Assembly (NCBI GenBank): GCA_019916065.1
Contig: CM034243.1
Location: forward strand, 27,740,147 to 27,804,146
Reading direction: 5' to 3'
Length of the DNA stretch: 64,000 nucleotides
Source: Vitellaria paradoxa
Lineage: Eukaryota > Streptophyta > Magnoliopsida > Ericales > Sapotaceae
Part shown: positions 21,864 to 35,060 of the stretch, in pieces
Layout: each line of letters opens with the position of its first letter
Numbering within the stretch: position 1 is the stretch's first letter
Notes under the pieces: model-generated
What the model saw: only the letters and a program-made list of their open reading frames with translations
Databases searched by the model: none
Told to the model about the DNA's origin: nothing
Program-made: the position numbers and the translations under genes

Positions 21864-22092
21864 GGAGTCTGTCAGACAACTGCAAGGCCCCCCCAGCCAG
21901 ATGAATCAAGCTGAGAACGATCCTCCGTGGCCCCGTAGGGGTCTCGACAAGAGAACCCCCAGCGAGGTCAATCAATCACGCTCTGGCCTTGCAGTCACTG
22001 GTTCATCAACCAGACCTTGGTTCCTGTCTCCTTTGAACACAAGGATACAGAGGTACAAACCTATAGAACAGATCCTGTTCAAGTAAGGTCGT
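21864..22092 (-). ncRNA. U3: U3 snoRNA gene, copy B
   Basis: Same order of elements as copy A: 5' end ACGACCTTACTTGAACAGG at 22092, box D (TCTGA) at 21876-21872, T5 run at 21854-21850. It differs from copies A and C by a C-to-T change in the conserved 5' region (GGTTTGTACC instead of GGTTCGTACC), and carries small indels in the variable stem. Confidence 0.88.
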
Positions 22093-22111
22093 GCTCTCTT
22101 CACTTACCCTC

Positions 22112-22159
22112 GATATATATATACTGCTTTCGCTTCTATTAACTCTGTCGATGCGGGAT
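22112..22159 (-). promoter_or_regulatory. U3 copy B promoter: USE and TATA, Pol III spacing
   Basis: USE-like ATCCCGCATCGA at 22159-22148 and a TATA box ending at 22123, 24 bp apart; start site at 22092. Confidence 0.85.
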
Positions 22160-24634
22160 GGCTTTGTGCAGAGGGCGAGCGGTATAGAGCTTGGGTGGGC
22201 CGCAACCCGGGTAATATTTTAGCCCAAAATTATGTTAGTTGTGATATTACATAATATTGTAGTCTAATTATTTATATTCCAACTTAATATTTAATCAAAA
22301 CTCAGTTAAATACTTAAATTTTATGTAAGAAAAATTCTTGATTTAATTTAATATCTAATTATACTTAATTTAATACATAATTCATAGTTAGTGCAAAAAA
22401 AAAAAAAAAAAAATTTCTGACGACGCAAGTTTCTGTCATTTTATGTAGGTAATACGAGAAAGAGCCATTAATTTTAAATTATATACTTATATGTACATAC
22501 ATATTGGCTGCAAAGCTGATTTGGTTGAACTGGAAAGGATTGTGAATTGATTTTATTAATTATATGGAATATTGGTATCACTCAAGTTGATTAATTAGAG
22601 TAATAGGAAAATGAGAATATATATATATATATAGAAATTAGCATATAAGATTAAGTATTAGCTAGGGGAATCAAACTTCATTTGGAAAATTTAGATTGCT
22701 ATATAAATATCAACAGTTTCGTGAGAAAGTAAACCAAATTTTGGACACTGAAAAAAATGTAATTTCTATTATGCTTATATTTATTGTGCCACAGTTAAAG
22801 AAAAAATAATAATAAACTTAGAAAAATCTGGGTAGAATGAAAATAAAAGATTGATCAAGACTCATTTTAGATACCACGTTCTTAAAACAAATTTCGCCCT
22901 CTACACTAGTGTTAGTGGATTTCTTGGAGGTTCGCTTCTCAGGATATAATGATCAAATACAAATACAAGTAACACAATAATGTATTTGCACAATGAAGCA
23001 AAGTAGTGTTTTGTACTCTCAAACTTTTCTAATGCAATAATGAGTGGAGAAAACAAAACTTGAAAATGGAAATCGAAAAAGAAAATTATCTGATGTGAAG
23101 GGACGAAATTTATAGAGATTAAATGTTTGTTAGAAAAGACTCCTATAGAATAGTCATTACCATTCACATACGTATACGTCTATTCTTTATTAGAAAAGAA
23201 ATCCTATTCAAAATGAGTAGTTATGAATATTAAAAACTACTTATTAAAATTATGTCATTTTAATAAATTCCTTTATATTAGAATATAAAAATACTTATTC
23301 AAGTATGTAACTTTGGAGCCATTTTTCACATTCTATCACATACTCATTTTGAGCAAATGAATATACCACATTAATCTCCTAATGGAATAGAATGCGTCCA
23401 TAATTAATGACCCAATCGAAGAGTGGGTAACACTTTTATTTGGCTTTCAAAATGGACAAACTTATCATTTTGTCTAACAAAAAATATAATTGAGATCACA
23501 CTTTGAAAAAATAAAAATAATAATAATCCCAGGAAAATATATAAAATTAAATAGAGGTGCTTTGATTGCCTTATTTTCATTTGGGAGATCCATTCTCCTA
23601 TGGGTGTGTTTGAAGGGTGTGTTTGATTGAAATGATAGAATTACACGGGTAAATAATATTAGAAAATAATATATAGAATTTGATATAATATGATATTAAT
23701 TTTTTATGTAGTATATATATTTTTTTTGATTGGTGGATTATGAAATGAGATAAGAGATGTAATTTGACAGTATATTTGATAAATAATAATTTTGGACATT
23801 TAAATTTTCGTAGGAAATAATTTAGAAAATGAGAGATTAATGTAAGGAAGCATATGAATTCAAATGGGATGAAATAGATGGAGTGTTAATACTGTTAAAT
23901 TTAATAATAACCAAAAAATAACACAAGGTAATAGAGATATTATCTCTAATAATAAAATTCTTATTCTTGAATCTAACACTATTATATTTTATATTTATTT
24001 GTAGATGAGTCATCTCTCCAAATGTTTTGAATATTCTAAGGTTAGAGTTTTTTTTTTTTAACAGGGCAGATCTAAGATTTAGAATTAGTTTGACCTAAAC
24101 AAAGGGTTTAAAGGTTGAATGAGTTGGGTGATAAAAATTTTGGCTGAACAAAATATTTGAAGGCAAATTAGAATAAGTTACAAAAATTTTGAATATGCTA
24201 AATTTGAGAAAAAAAATTAAAAAAAAAATTTCAGACCAAACTACTTGACTGAAACAAAGGATTTAAAGATAGAGTAGGGTGGATTATAAAAATTTCAACT
24301 GAACAAACTATTTAAAGACAAAGACAGAGTAGAAGAAGTTATAAAAATTTAGAATATGCTAAATTTGAGAAGAAAAAAAATTAACGAAGAAAAAAAAAAT
24401 TTAGATCAGGCAACCGGACTGCAGCTCAGGGTAGCCCAAGTGTTGGTTCACCCTAAGTATCCAAAACCGAAAAGCAATCTTCCATGATACAAGCTTTAAA
24501 TGCGACATTTAACCTACATCATCATTCCCCCCAACGGTGGAGAGAATTTCACTCCCAAATTTGGACTTGCATCATCCATTGATTTTTCAAGCTCGTTTCA
24601 TCAAAGCTTAAATTTCAGTCCTTCTCAGCGGCAA

Positions 24635-24667
<33 letters not shown>

Positions 24668-24951
24668 TAATTTAATTACCAGAGAAAAACAAGTTTTTTT
24701 CAGACAAGACTATGGCAGTGTAAAAAATCAATCAATGCAAGTAACCATTGGCTCTGAATACAAACAGCTGTTCTACATTTGAAAGCTGATCTCTAGATTC
24801 AAAACATCCACCAAAAAAAAAAAAAAAAAAAAAAAGAGAGAGAGAGAGAGAGAGAAAAACTCATTGCCGTAGAAAAGATTGTTAGATTTCAGCTTGCAAA
24901 AAATGGATTGGGAAAAAAATAATAGAAAAGAAAAAAAGTAGAGATCTATTT

Positions 24952-25179
24952 GGAGTCTGTCAGACAACTGCAAGACCACCCCAGCCAGATGGATCTGGCT
25001 GAGAACGATCCTCTGTGGCCCTTGAGGCTCTCCGTGGGAGAAACCTCGATAGGGTCAATTAATCACGCTCTAGCCTTGCAGTCACTGGTTCATCAACCAG
25101 ACTTTGGTTCCTGTCTCCTTAGGACTCAAGGATACAGAGGTACGAACCTATAGAACAGATCCTGTTCAAGTAAGGTCGT
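24952..25179 (-). ncRNA. U3: U3 snoRNA gene, copy C
   Basis: 5' end ACGACCTTACTTGAACAGG at 25179, box A region as in copy A, box D (TCTGA) at 24964-24960, T7 run at 24937-24931. The variable stem differs most from A and B, yet one helix is perfectly paired: AGCCAGA with TCTGGCT around 24980-25000, where A and B have one mismatch. Paired changes suggest selection on the RNA fold. Confidence 0.88.
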
Positions 25180-25199
25180 GCCCCCTGCACTCGCCCTCG

Positions 25200-25245
25200 A
25201 TATATATATACGGCTTTTGTTTCTACAATTCTGTAGATGTGGGAT
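25200..25245 (-). promoter_or_regulatory. U3 copy C promoter: USE and TATA, Pol III spacing
   Basis: USE-like ATCCCACATCTA (25245-25234) matches the plant consensus except the last core base. TATA box at 25210-25200, 23 bp apart. Confidence 0.85.
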
Positions 25246-25316
25246 GACTTCGTCGTGGCTTTCCCCCTGCAGCCCGGGTAATACTTTAGCCCAAAATTAC
25301 ATTAGTTGTCATATTA

Positions 25317-25480
25317 TGGCACCGTTTGGCATCTTCAAAAAATAAAAAAATATTTTAAAAACTTCTATCACATCAATTTTTTTTATTTCACTGCATGCAT
25401 TACGAATTCGTAACTTTGTCCACTTTATCTCATTTTTTCTCACTTTTTATCACTCCAAACACACACTATATATAATATTG
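25317..25480. mobile_element. MITE present only in repeat copy C (first)
   Basis: Starts GGCACCGTTTGG and ends with CCAAACACACACTA. Absent from copies A and B. It shares CTGCATGCATTACGAA-like internal sequence with the MITEs at 25538 and 33660. Confidence 0.65.
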
Positions 25481-25537
25481 TAGTCTAATTATTTATACTT
25501 CAATTTAAGATTTAATCAAAACTCAGTTAAATACTTA

Positions 25538-25715
25538 ATGGGCCCGTTTGGTTTATAAAAATTTGCTGAAAATCTCCAAAAATCTCTATAAATCTCTGTT
25601 AACTTTATATCACATCAACTTTTTTCTCTCACTGCACGCATTACGAACTCCTCCCAAACCACAATTTATCTCAATTTATTTCATTTTTTCTTACTCCAAA
25701 CAAACTCATAACTCA
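25538..25715. mobile_element. MITE present only in repeat copy C (second)
   Basis: Starts GGGCCCGTTTGG and ends ..TTACTCCAAACAAACTC; contains CACTGCACGCATTACGAAC. Absent from copies A and B. The same family is seen at 33656-33800. Confidence 0.65.
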
Positions 25716-27385
25716 ATACAAGGAAAATTCTTAACTTAATTTAATATCTAATTATAACTTAATTTAATATCTAACCCATAGTGCAGTACCAAAAAAAAAA
25801 AAACTAATTACGACAGATTTCTTTCATTTCATGTAAACAATATGTGAAAGAACCATTAATTTTAAATTTATACTTATATTTACATACATATTGGCTGTAA
25901 AGCTGATTTGGTTGAACGGGAAAGGATTGTGAATTGATTTTATTAATTATATGGAACATAGGAATCACTCCAGTTGATTAATTAGAGTAACAGAGAAATG
26001 AGAATATACATAGAAATTAGCATATAACATTAAGTATTAGGGAAATCAAACTTCATTTGGAAATTTTAGATTGCTATATAAATACCAATAGCTTCGTGAG
26101 AAATTGAACCAAATTTTGAACACTGAAAAATGTAATTCCTATCATGCTTATGTTCATTGTGTCACAGTTAAAGAAAAAAATAATAATAAACTTGAAAAAA
26201 TCTGGATAAAATGAAGATGAAAGATTGATCAAGGATTGTATTAAATACTATGTCCTCAAGACCAATTTCACCCTCCACACTGGTGCTATTAGTTTTTCTT
26301 GGATGTTTGTCTCTCAAGATACAATGATTAAATGCAAATACAAGCAGTACAACAATTTATTTGTACAACGAACCAAAACAGTGTTTTGTACTCTCAAGCT
26401 TTTCTAATGTCATAATGTGTGGAGAAAACAAAACTTCAAAATGGAAATCGAAGAAGAAAATTATCTGATATGAAGGGACGAAGTTTATAGAGATTAAATG
26501 TCTGTTAGAAAAGACTTCTATATAATAGTTACTTTCATTCACAAATGTATATGTCTATTTCTTATTGGAGAAGAAATCTTATTAAAAAATAACGTAGTTT
26601 TGAACATTAAAAACTACTTGTTAAAACTACGTCGTTTTAACAAATTCCTTTATATTAGAATATAAAACTACGTCGTTTTAACAAATTGCTTCATATTAGA
26701 ATATAAGAATATTTATTCAAATATGTCACTTTGGAGTCATTTTTCACATTCATCACTTACTCATCTTGAGCAAATGAATATATTACGTTAATCTCTTAAT
26801 AGAGTAGAACGCGTCCATATAAATTAATGACCCAATTGAAAAGTGGGTAATACTTTTATTTGGCTCTCAAAATGGGCAAAATTATCATTTAGTCTAACAA
26901 AAAAATACAATTGAGATCACACTTTGAAAAAATAAAAATAATAATAATCCCAGGAAAATATATAAAATTAAATAGTGGTGCTTTGATTGCCTCATTTTCA
27001 TTTGGGAGATCCATTCTTCTAAGGGTGGGTTTGAAGGGTGGGTTTGATTGAAAGGATAGAATTACACAGGTAAATAATATTAGAAAATAATATATAGAAT
27101 TTGATATAATATGGTATTAATTTTTTATGTAGTATATTTTTTTTATTTTTGATTGGTGGATTATGAAATGAGATAAGAGATGTAATTTGACAGTAGATTT
27201 GATAAATAAAAATTTGGACATCTAAATTTTCATAGAAAATAATTTAGATAATGAGAGATTAATGCTGGGAAGCATATGAATTCGAATGAGATGAAATAGA
27301 TGGGATGTTAACTTTGTAGAATTTAATAATAAAAAAAAACTCAACATAATAGAGATATTATCTCTAATAATAAAATTCTTACTCA

Positions 27386-28103
27386 AAATCAATTGTTTAA
27401 CCTTTTGGCATACATTAGATTAACTAGAAAAATTTTTAATGCTGAAATTCTAATCAAGTGGAAAATAATTAAGAAATTAGCAAAAACTAATGAATTAAGA
27501 AAAATAATAATATTGACTCAAGGCCAGATTCAAATTTTGGAATAAAAAAAAAAAGCATGCCGAAATAAACAGCTCTAAAAAAGGCAATTTTATTAAATAT
27601 TTCTACGTAAATAAATATTTTTTTAAAAACAAAAAATAGATTTTTGAGGGTTTAAATGATGAAATTTGTCCGAAATCAGGCTAAGGTCATGAAAAAGAGG
27701 TACGTTTTGGTCAAATGGTCATGCTTGACTTGCTTGACTTGGACGCCAAATTTCGTAAAATTCTAATATGGTTGACTTTTCAAATTTAGTCAAACTTTTT
27801 CATTGCGGCAATAATTCTCTTCCATAATATCAATTATAACAACTATGACTATATTACTCTCCTTGGGACATGTTTGGTGCAGAGTGAAAAATTCGAGAGT
27901 AAAAAATTATAAGAGTAATTATTAACTTAATAATAGTGACTGAGGTAACAAATTTGTGATATTTATATTTAGAATGTGAGAGCAAATATTATCCGGTTAT
28001 AATTATATTATACTTGAAATGTTAAAAATTTTGAAGGGCAAAAGTTAATTATATTTGAAATGAAGATAAATTAACCAAGAAAAAAAGTTAATATTTAATT
28101 TTA
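27386..28103. other. AT-rich spacer
   Basis: No gene recognised. A possible element end (ACATGTTTGGTGCAGAGTG) lies near 27867 and may be the left end of the repeat that follows. Confidence 0.4.
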
Positions 28104-28880
28104 ATAAAATATTAAAATAAAATAAATAATCATAATCATTAATTTTAATAAAAATATATTATTAAAATATATAATTTTAAATAAAAATATTAATTATTAA
28201 AAATAATTTTATCATAAATTAATATCTCAATAGTAATTATTTTTAATAGTGAATTATTATTTGTTGACAATTATTTTTATTTTGATAAAATAATTTAACA
28301 AAACAAATAATTTTAGTTTATTTAAATAAATTATTGATTTAAATAAATTATATTAATATAATACATAATCTAGTAAATTATTATTTATGAGACATAATTT
28401 TCATTTAATAAAATATTTTAATAAAATAAATTATTTTAATAAGCCATTATTATTTATTAAACATTAATTTTAATTTGAGAAAATAAATAATTTTAGTCAT
28501 AAATTAATACTTTAATAGTATTAGTTTAATAAAATAAAATAAATTATTTTAATAATAAAGTATAATTTATTAAATATTGTTTTGATAAAATAATTTAATA
28601 ATTAATTAATTTTAATTTGATTAAATATATTATTATTTTATAATATTTAATATAATTATTTATAGGAGAACATTGCTTAAGGTTTTACACGGGGGTAAAG
28701 AAATATTTTATGGGGATAACAAGAAAATGATAAAGTTTTTCTATTACCTCTCGTTACTATCTCCCCTAAAATAAAAGTTTACCGTCATATAGAAGTAATT
28801 ATTGACTCATAATAAATATTACTTCTATTATTCAAATTAATGTAATAAAAAGTAAAAATTATTCCAATAAAATTTATCCT
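28104..28880. repeat. dispersed AT-rich repeat, copy 1
   Basis: Closely resembles 49205-49712 continued at 51508-51730. Shared pieces include ATAATACATAATCTAGTA, GATAAAATAATTTAA and AGAGAACRTTRCTTAA-like sequence near 28662. Non-coding, probably a non-autonomous element. Confidence 0.75.
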
Positions 28881-29666
28881 TCATCACCCTCAAAACAAAC
28901 ATCTCTTTACATTGGACGAAATTCACCCTTGAATTCAACTTGTTATCAGAATTGTCCCCTCATATATACAATAAGGTGTTTTACATTGAAAACATCAAAT
29001 GTTCGAATATGACTAAATAAATTGACATTCTAATGATCTAAACTGGCCCAATTTTCCTTATGCAAGTTTGTTCTAATCACCAATAGAAAAATTAATTTCC
29101 TTCTTGGGTTATTATACTCTCAAAAATGTGACTTTAAATGATATTTTGTGATCATATTTTTGATATTTAATTTTAGTGTACATCATTTGTTTGAATAAAT
29201 ATTTTTATCCTGGATTATTTATTTATTTTTGACTCTTGTTGTGTATTTTAGAATAAAAAGATTAAATTAGCACAATTTTTAAGTCAAGTCAAACAAGTCG
29301 TGGAATTTATTTTGTAAATAATAATGATTATTATTATTATTATAAATATTACTACTATTATTACCAATGCTTGTTTTCTTGTAATTGTTGAAAAAAAAAA
29401 AGAAAGAAAAATAAAGGAAAAATAAAGTTTACATTTTATGTCATTTTTGCACACTTAATTAAGTAAAAGTTAAAATTTGTTAATAAATATTCATTTATTT
29501 TAGTCTTATTTAACTCAATAAAAAATAAAATAAATTTAATTTTTTCAGTTCATTTTACATTCTCAAAATTTTTTCTTCATTTTTTTTCTTTCATAACTCC
29601 ATATTCCAAATATAACTTAAGGGAAAGAATTGTTACTGTACATTATTATTAATATCGTTTCATATA
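28881..29666. other. AT-rich spacer
   Basis: No gene; simple A-runs and (ATT) runs near 29327-29345. Confidence 0.5.
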
Positions 29667-29823
29667 GGGTGTGTTTGGAGTTGTATAAAATTATATAAAA
29701 TTATAAAAATTAATGTCTCGTATTTTGTGCAGTAAATGGAGAATTTAAATTTATTATCTTATAATTTATGTTTGTAAAGATCTATAGAATTTTGTATTAT
29801 TTTATTTTAACTCCAAACGGACC
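29667..29823. mobile_element. short MITE
   Basis: Inverted ends GTTTGGAGTT and AACTCCAAACGG, with TATA on both flanks. A second copy lies at 48853-49003; both contain the same central words (TTAATGTCTCGTATTTTGTG, or a close variant). Confidence 0.7.
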
Positions 29824-32800
29824 TATATTATTGTTCGTTAGTCCACACACAGCAAAATCAATTCCATGCAAGCATTTATGGTGATTCTCTAACTAGTCAA
29901 TATAAAATTAAGGAGAACTTTTGGGTTCCCCCCGGGGGGTGTCATTTTACATAGAGTTATATCTATATTATTGATCTGTACGGAATTAAATAATATTTTT
30001 TATAGATAAAATGTAATTTTTAAATACATTACAAAATATTTTAACAAAACTGCATGATTTGATAAGCTAGTTAAGAGTTTATTTTTTTTATATTTATATT
30101 TTTATTTGTGTCAATGTTAATGAGTTGATAGAGTTGATCATAGTTAAGTTTATATATAAATACTAAAAATTTATATTTTATCAAATCTCAATCATATCCG
30201 ATCCAATCCTAAAAAATAAGATTTGCTTTAGAATATATATTAAGCGATAAACTAACTTAATCGACCCGATCTCTTTTTTATTTTACACTTATTTTTTTTT
30301 AAATCTTGACTCATTTTATATTTAGTTAGAAATACTAGTAATCATAATTAAAAATTATCATTATAAATTTTTCTAAAAATAAATTATTCCCAACCTTAAA
30401 TAATATTATGATTTTTTTTTTGTATTTTTAAATTTAAGATATACATTTTTGTTTTTTTTTTTTGTGTTTTTAGACAAAATATTTTCATTTTTTGTTTGTG
30501 CTTTATTTGAAATATATAAATTTTACAACTATATTCAATTTATAAGTAAGTAGATCCATTTTTGAAACTGATTTGAATTTATTTATATGAAATTTATAAG
30601 CAAGTGGTTCTTTTTTCAAAGACCAAGCAAGTGGTTAATTTTTAAAAACCATGAATTATTTTACATTTATTAAAATAAAATGCCACAATCTTAGTGTGCT
30701 TTTATAGGCCAAAAAAAAAAAAAGTAAGTTGTAATATTTTAGCAAGACAAATAAACAAAAACTTTGTGAATAAGAAAAGAAAAGAGAAGCAGATGAAATG
30801 AATAAATTCAAAAATATATAAAAAAAAAGAAAAATAGAATGGCATGCTACGTAAGATTGGAGTGAAGGATAAAAAAAGAGAAAATATATTTTTTTTAATA
30901 TTATAGATATATAGATAAATAATATAAATTTATAAAAATAACTCAAATATCGCATATTATTAATCAGTTAAAAATTGTCAACATGATCAATTTAAATTTA
31001 AAATTAGAAACTTTTCAAAAGAAAAAAATTATTCCCGGCTAAGATAATATTTTAACTTTTTTTGTATTTTTAAATTTAAAATATAATAAGGTTATTATTA
31101 TAAGAGAAGTTATATTTTTTAAATTTGATTAATATTTAATTATTTTAAATAATTTTCTAATTCGGATTAATTGTTTAGTAAATTTTACAACTGCAATGAA
31201 CCAAATGACAAATTTCATTTAAGAAATTAACGAGTTCACATTGCATTGATAAACATATCATAACCGTAGTGGTTTTACGGACCAAAAAAAAAAAAAAAAA
31301 AAAAACCTTTGTCATTCATTGAGGTGGGACAAAAGGAAGTAAATATTTAGTTGAATAAGAACAAAAAGTATAAAAAAGTTAAAAAAAAATTAAATTTGAT
31401 TCAAAAATTTGTAAAAATAAAAAAATGGAATAGTAAATATGGAGAGTGCCACACAGGATTTAGTAATAACTTTTTATTAATTTTGTAAAAATAACTTAAA
31501 TTAAAAATATTATTATGAATTGTACATTGTACTTTATAAAAAAAATATAGTCAATCTTTCCAATTTAAATTTAAAGTTAGAATCTAGAAAAAAAAAAAAA
31601 TCACTCCCCTAAGACTAATTCTTTTGACGATTTGTGTAAAAAAAAAAAAAACAATAGAATGATTATTATAAAGTCTTTCACAAATATAGTCAATGCGACT
31701 AATTTAAATTTAAAAATAAAATTTAGAAAAATTACTACTTGTGAATCTAATTAATATTTATTTTTTTGTACTTTTAACTTTTAAAAATATTAAGAGTTGT
31801 TATGAGAGAAATAATTTAATTATTTTTTAGTTTTTTTATTTGTGAATTTTAACTTAATTTGATTTTTAATTGTATTATTAATTTAATTACTAATATATTT
31901 GAAATATATAAATTTTATAACTATACTTAATTTATAAGCAATTAGATCTTCTTTTCAAAACTCAAAAAAGCGGGTTTCGTTTCATAACGCATGAGTGGAT
32001 TTACATTTATTAAAATCACTTATCACAGCTCTAGTGTTTTTATAGGCTAAAGAAAAAAATAAAATTATAGTTTTTTGACGATGTGGAACAAAGAAAGAAA
32101 GATTTTGTGAATTAGAAATAAAAAAAAAAAGAAAAAGAGAGAAGGAAGGAAATTAAAAAATAATTCAAAATTCTATAATAAAAATATAATAGAGATCAAA
32201 GAGACATACCACTTAGAATTGAGATAAAGAAGAAGAGAAGAAAGAAAATGTATTGTTTTAGTATTATAGTATAAATATGCACTTAAGATTTTTGGCTGTC
32301 ATTCATACACTAGATTTTTTTTTTTTTTTGGCTTTTATAATTGATTTTCATATAAACCTTAAATTTCTTATTGAATCTTGATTTCTTTATACTTGAATAT
32401 TTAGTTTTTGTGTTAAGTTTAATGGATAAAGACGAAGGGGGAGTGAGTTGGATTTTCTACATATTAGGCATTTATTATTCTTAAATTTATTTAGAAATTT
32501 TGAATGCCTACAATCTCTTGATTTTTCAATGTGGGACTTAAATTCATAAAATTAAACCATTTTATGTAAATATGAAAATTGATATTTTCTCTAGTAGCTT
32601 TAGAAATTGGTTGGATAATGTTATGACTGTCAATCCATGTTGGTAAATTTAAAATTCGATATCTTGGTTGGCCATAAGCTATCTTTCAAAAATTCTAGAT
32701 AAATTCCAATTTCATGACTAGTATTTTGTTCTTTTAAACTCGACTGAGTGATGTTACGATTGAATCAAGTTCGTAAGCATTTATTGGCCCGATGACTCAC

Positions 32801-33655
32801 AAATTAAAAATTAAATCATCTATTTTTCTAAAATCAATTCAGTGAAGTTATGATCACGAGTACTTACGAGTGGTTGATTTGATGTTTTGTCTTATTATAA
32901 AATATTTTCCCAAATATGCAAGCACAACTATTAATGACCCATGTATTATCTAAGTATTATCCTTCTTAATTCAATTGATTTTATTTAATTTCATCTTGTG
33001 AGGTAAATTGATCATTTTGCTTGAACATAGTATTTTAAGCCTTAAAGTTTTTTAAGTCTAAAAACTTTATTTGCACAATTGTACATATGTCGGTCCGTTC
33101 TTACGGCCATATGTACGTTTGTTTATGCTATTGTCACCATGGACAGAGGCATGTAGAAGAAAGAGAAGGCAAGTGACCTTCTTAATTTTGAATGCAAAAT
33201 TACCAAAATACTTCCAATATTTTAGCTTTATTAAAAATTCAATTAATTAAATATGGGGTATTTTGGCCTTTTTAAAAAATGAAAATTAACTCAAAATTTT
33301 TAGCATAAAAAAATTTACAAAAATTGAACTCAAATATTTGTTGTGAAATAAAGTGCACTCTCCCACTACACTTAAATATTTTGTGTATAATATCAATAAA
33401 TATAACATACAACATAATAAATTTTATAAATAATAAAACTCAATAATAATAATTTTTTTTTTTTTTTTTTTGTAATGCTGGACGTCCCTAATAACTTCAG
33501 GTGTTGTTAAGGCTAATTGAACTATTAAATTGTGAAAAATATATTCACCGATTTAATATTTAAGGATAATTTTCTCTTTCTAAAAACAATATCATTTCTC
33601 TCCTATTCTTAATCCTAACATAATTCTTTGGTGTTTTGTTGAATACTTGGGCCCC
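29824..33655. other. AT-rich region with degenerate local duplications
   Basis: No gene supported. Three decayed copies of a several-hundred-bp unit can be traced around 30300-30940, 30960-31600 and 31650-32280. They share ATTATTCCCRRC, TGTATTTTTAAATTTAA and, in the first and last, a purine-rich AAGAAAAG.. block after TTTTATAGGC. Confidence 0.5.
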
Positions 33656-34140
33656 GTTTAGGGTTCGTTTGGTTTGAAAAAAATCTTCAAAAAATTCTAT
33701 AAATCTCTGTTAACTTTATATCACATTAACTTTTTTCTTTTACTGCACGCATTACGAACTCTCAATTTATCTCACTTTTTCTTACTCCAAACAACCTCTA
33801 ACTCTATAAATCTCTATAAAGCTCCAACAACCTCTCTATCTCTAATTTTTCCGCCATTACGAATTTAAAAAAATTTCAATATTTCGCTTAAAAAAATAAA
33901 AAATTTGGCAGTAGGTTAACCAAATGTGTAAATTTTTTGTACAATTATATTCTTTGTGTCGAAAGCTTTCAAACGAGTACCACTGTCGCTATTTTTTGTG
34001 ATTTTTTTTGAATATGTGGGAACGGATTTGGAAAATCGTTCCCACATTTTACGCCTTTTCAGAAAAAAAAGACGCCAAAATCAACCTCAAACTACATTTT
34101 ATCTTAATTTATCTTTTTTTTTTACTCCAAACGGGACCTT
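33656..34140. mobile_element. MITE-like sequence, family of the copy C insertions
   Basis: GGGTTCGTTTGGTTTG start, internal CACTGCACGCATTACGAA- type sequence shared with 25538-25715, and an ACTCCAAACGGGACC end near 34136. The long middle (33870-34100) may be a second nested piece. Confidence 0.5.
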
Positions 34141-34939
34141 GGTATTTCTTAATAAAAATTGTGAAACCGTCCCTGATTGTCACAATGATTGGAGTCTTAT
34201 GATTTTTTTTCCCTATCTATGTTAGAAAATAGAGTCTCTAGAACATATCAAATGAATGAATCAATAAACCTCGTCGTTCTCTATTGTGTTGGGCAGAGGC
34301 TGGTGGAGGATCATCACTGACGCAACCAGATTTGGTTCGGGAGACTTGAAACAAAGTGGTGATGATTAGGCAATGTCTTCTCACTGCACAGAGCAGGCAG
34401 AAAAGCCATGCAAGGCTCCACTCGCTTTTGTGGCATCATCGTCGTGTGCAAGAATTGTTAGATTTATGTGGTCTACAAGTCTATAAAATAGTGACGTATT
34501 TTTTTAAATTATGATTATATTTTAATAATTAAATATTAACTAAATTTTATTAATTAATTTTAGAGAGTTTCAGTTTTATTAAACCACTACAACAGACAGT
34601 GATTATCATAGATATATTTTAAATAAACGAATAAAACTGATTGGTACTCTCTCTATCTTATTTAAAAGTACGTATTTTCCATCAGTAATAAAACTTAAGA
34701 TTTAAAGTTTACACAATCTGTTAATTAAAAAGTTTCCGCAAAGAAATTAGATAAGAAATACGTTATGGAGCAATGTATATATTCGATATTATTAATTTTA
34801 TATGTGATAATTATAAATTTAAAGAACTTAGGACTATCATTCATACAAACTAGGGTTTTGTATACCATTATGTTTGCTTACAAGAATTTGCTTGGGAATG
34901 GGAATTGGGTATGCTATAATGCTATTTGCAGTTGTTTTA
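34141..34939. other. spacer, nothing firm
   Basis: No gene. A Stowaway-like end (ACTCTCTCTATCTTATTTAA) lies at about 34646. Confidence 0.4.
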
Positions 34940-35060
34940 GGATTAAGGCAAGCTTTTGATAATTTGGAGGACAAAATTCTTTTAAGAGGGGAGATTGTAA
35001 TAATCCACGATTTAATTCTATTGTAATAATCCACGATTTAACTTTGCAATTAATTAATTT
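34940..35060 (+). mobile_element. Ty3/gypsy 3' tail with start of an LTR
   Basis: The plus strand reads FDNLEDKILLRG, like the end of gypsy (chromovirus) pol. It is followed by a purine tract (AAGAGGGGAGA) and TGTAATAATCCACG, an LTR-like start that occurs twice in tandem (34997 and 35022). Confidence 0.5.

Larger units (their letters stand above)
17688..27385. repeat. three-copy tandem repeat, 3.0-3.4 kb per unit, each with a U3 snoRNA gene
   Basis: Units 17688-20712 (A), 20713-23982 (B) and 23983-27385 (C) align end to end: the start (GATGAGTCATCTCTCCAAG), the U3 gene, a long AT-rich spacer, a MITE-like piece, and the end (TAATAATAAAATTCTTA). Length differences are mostly explained by extra insertions: about 21192-21405 in B, and about 25317-25480 and 25538-25715 in C. 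Short open frames inside the units are shared shadows, not genes. Confidence 0.93.

Noticed and set aside
21862..25153. Open frames MESVRQLQ.. in repeat copies B and C (21862-22086, 24950-25153)
   Set aside because: They run antisense through the U3 snoRNA genes, differ in frame after a few dozen codons and are absent in copy A.
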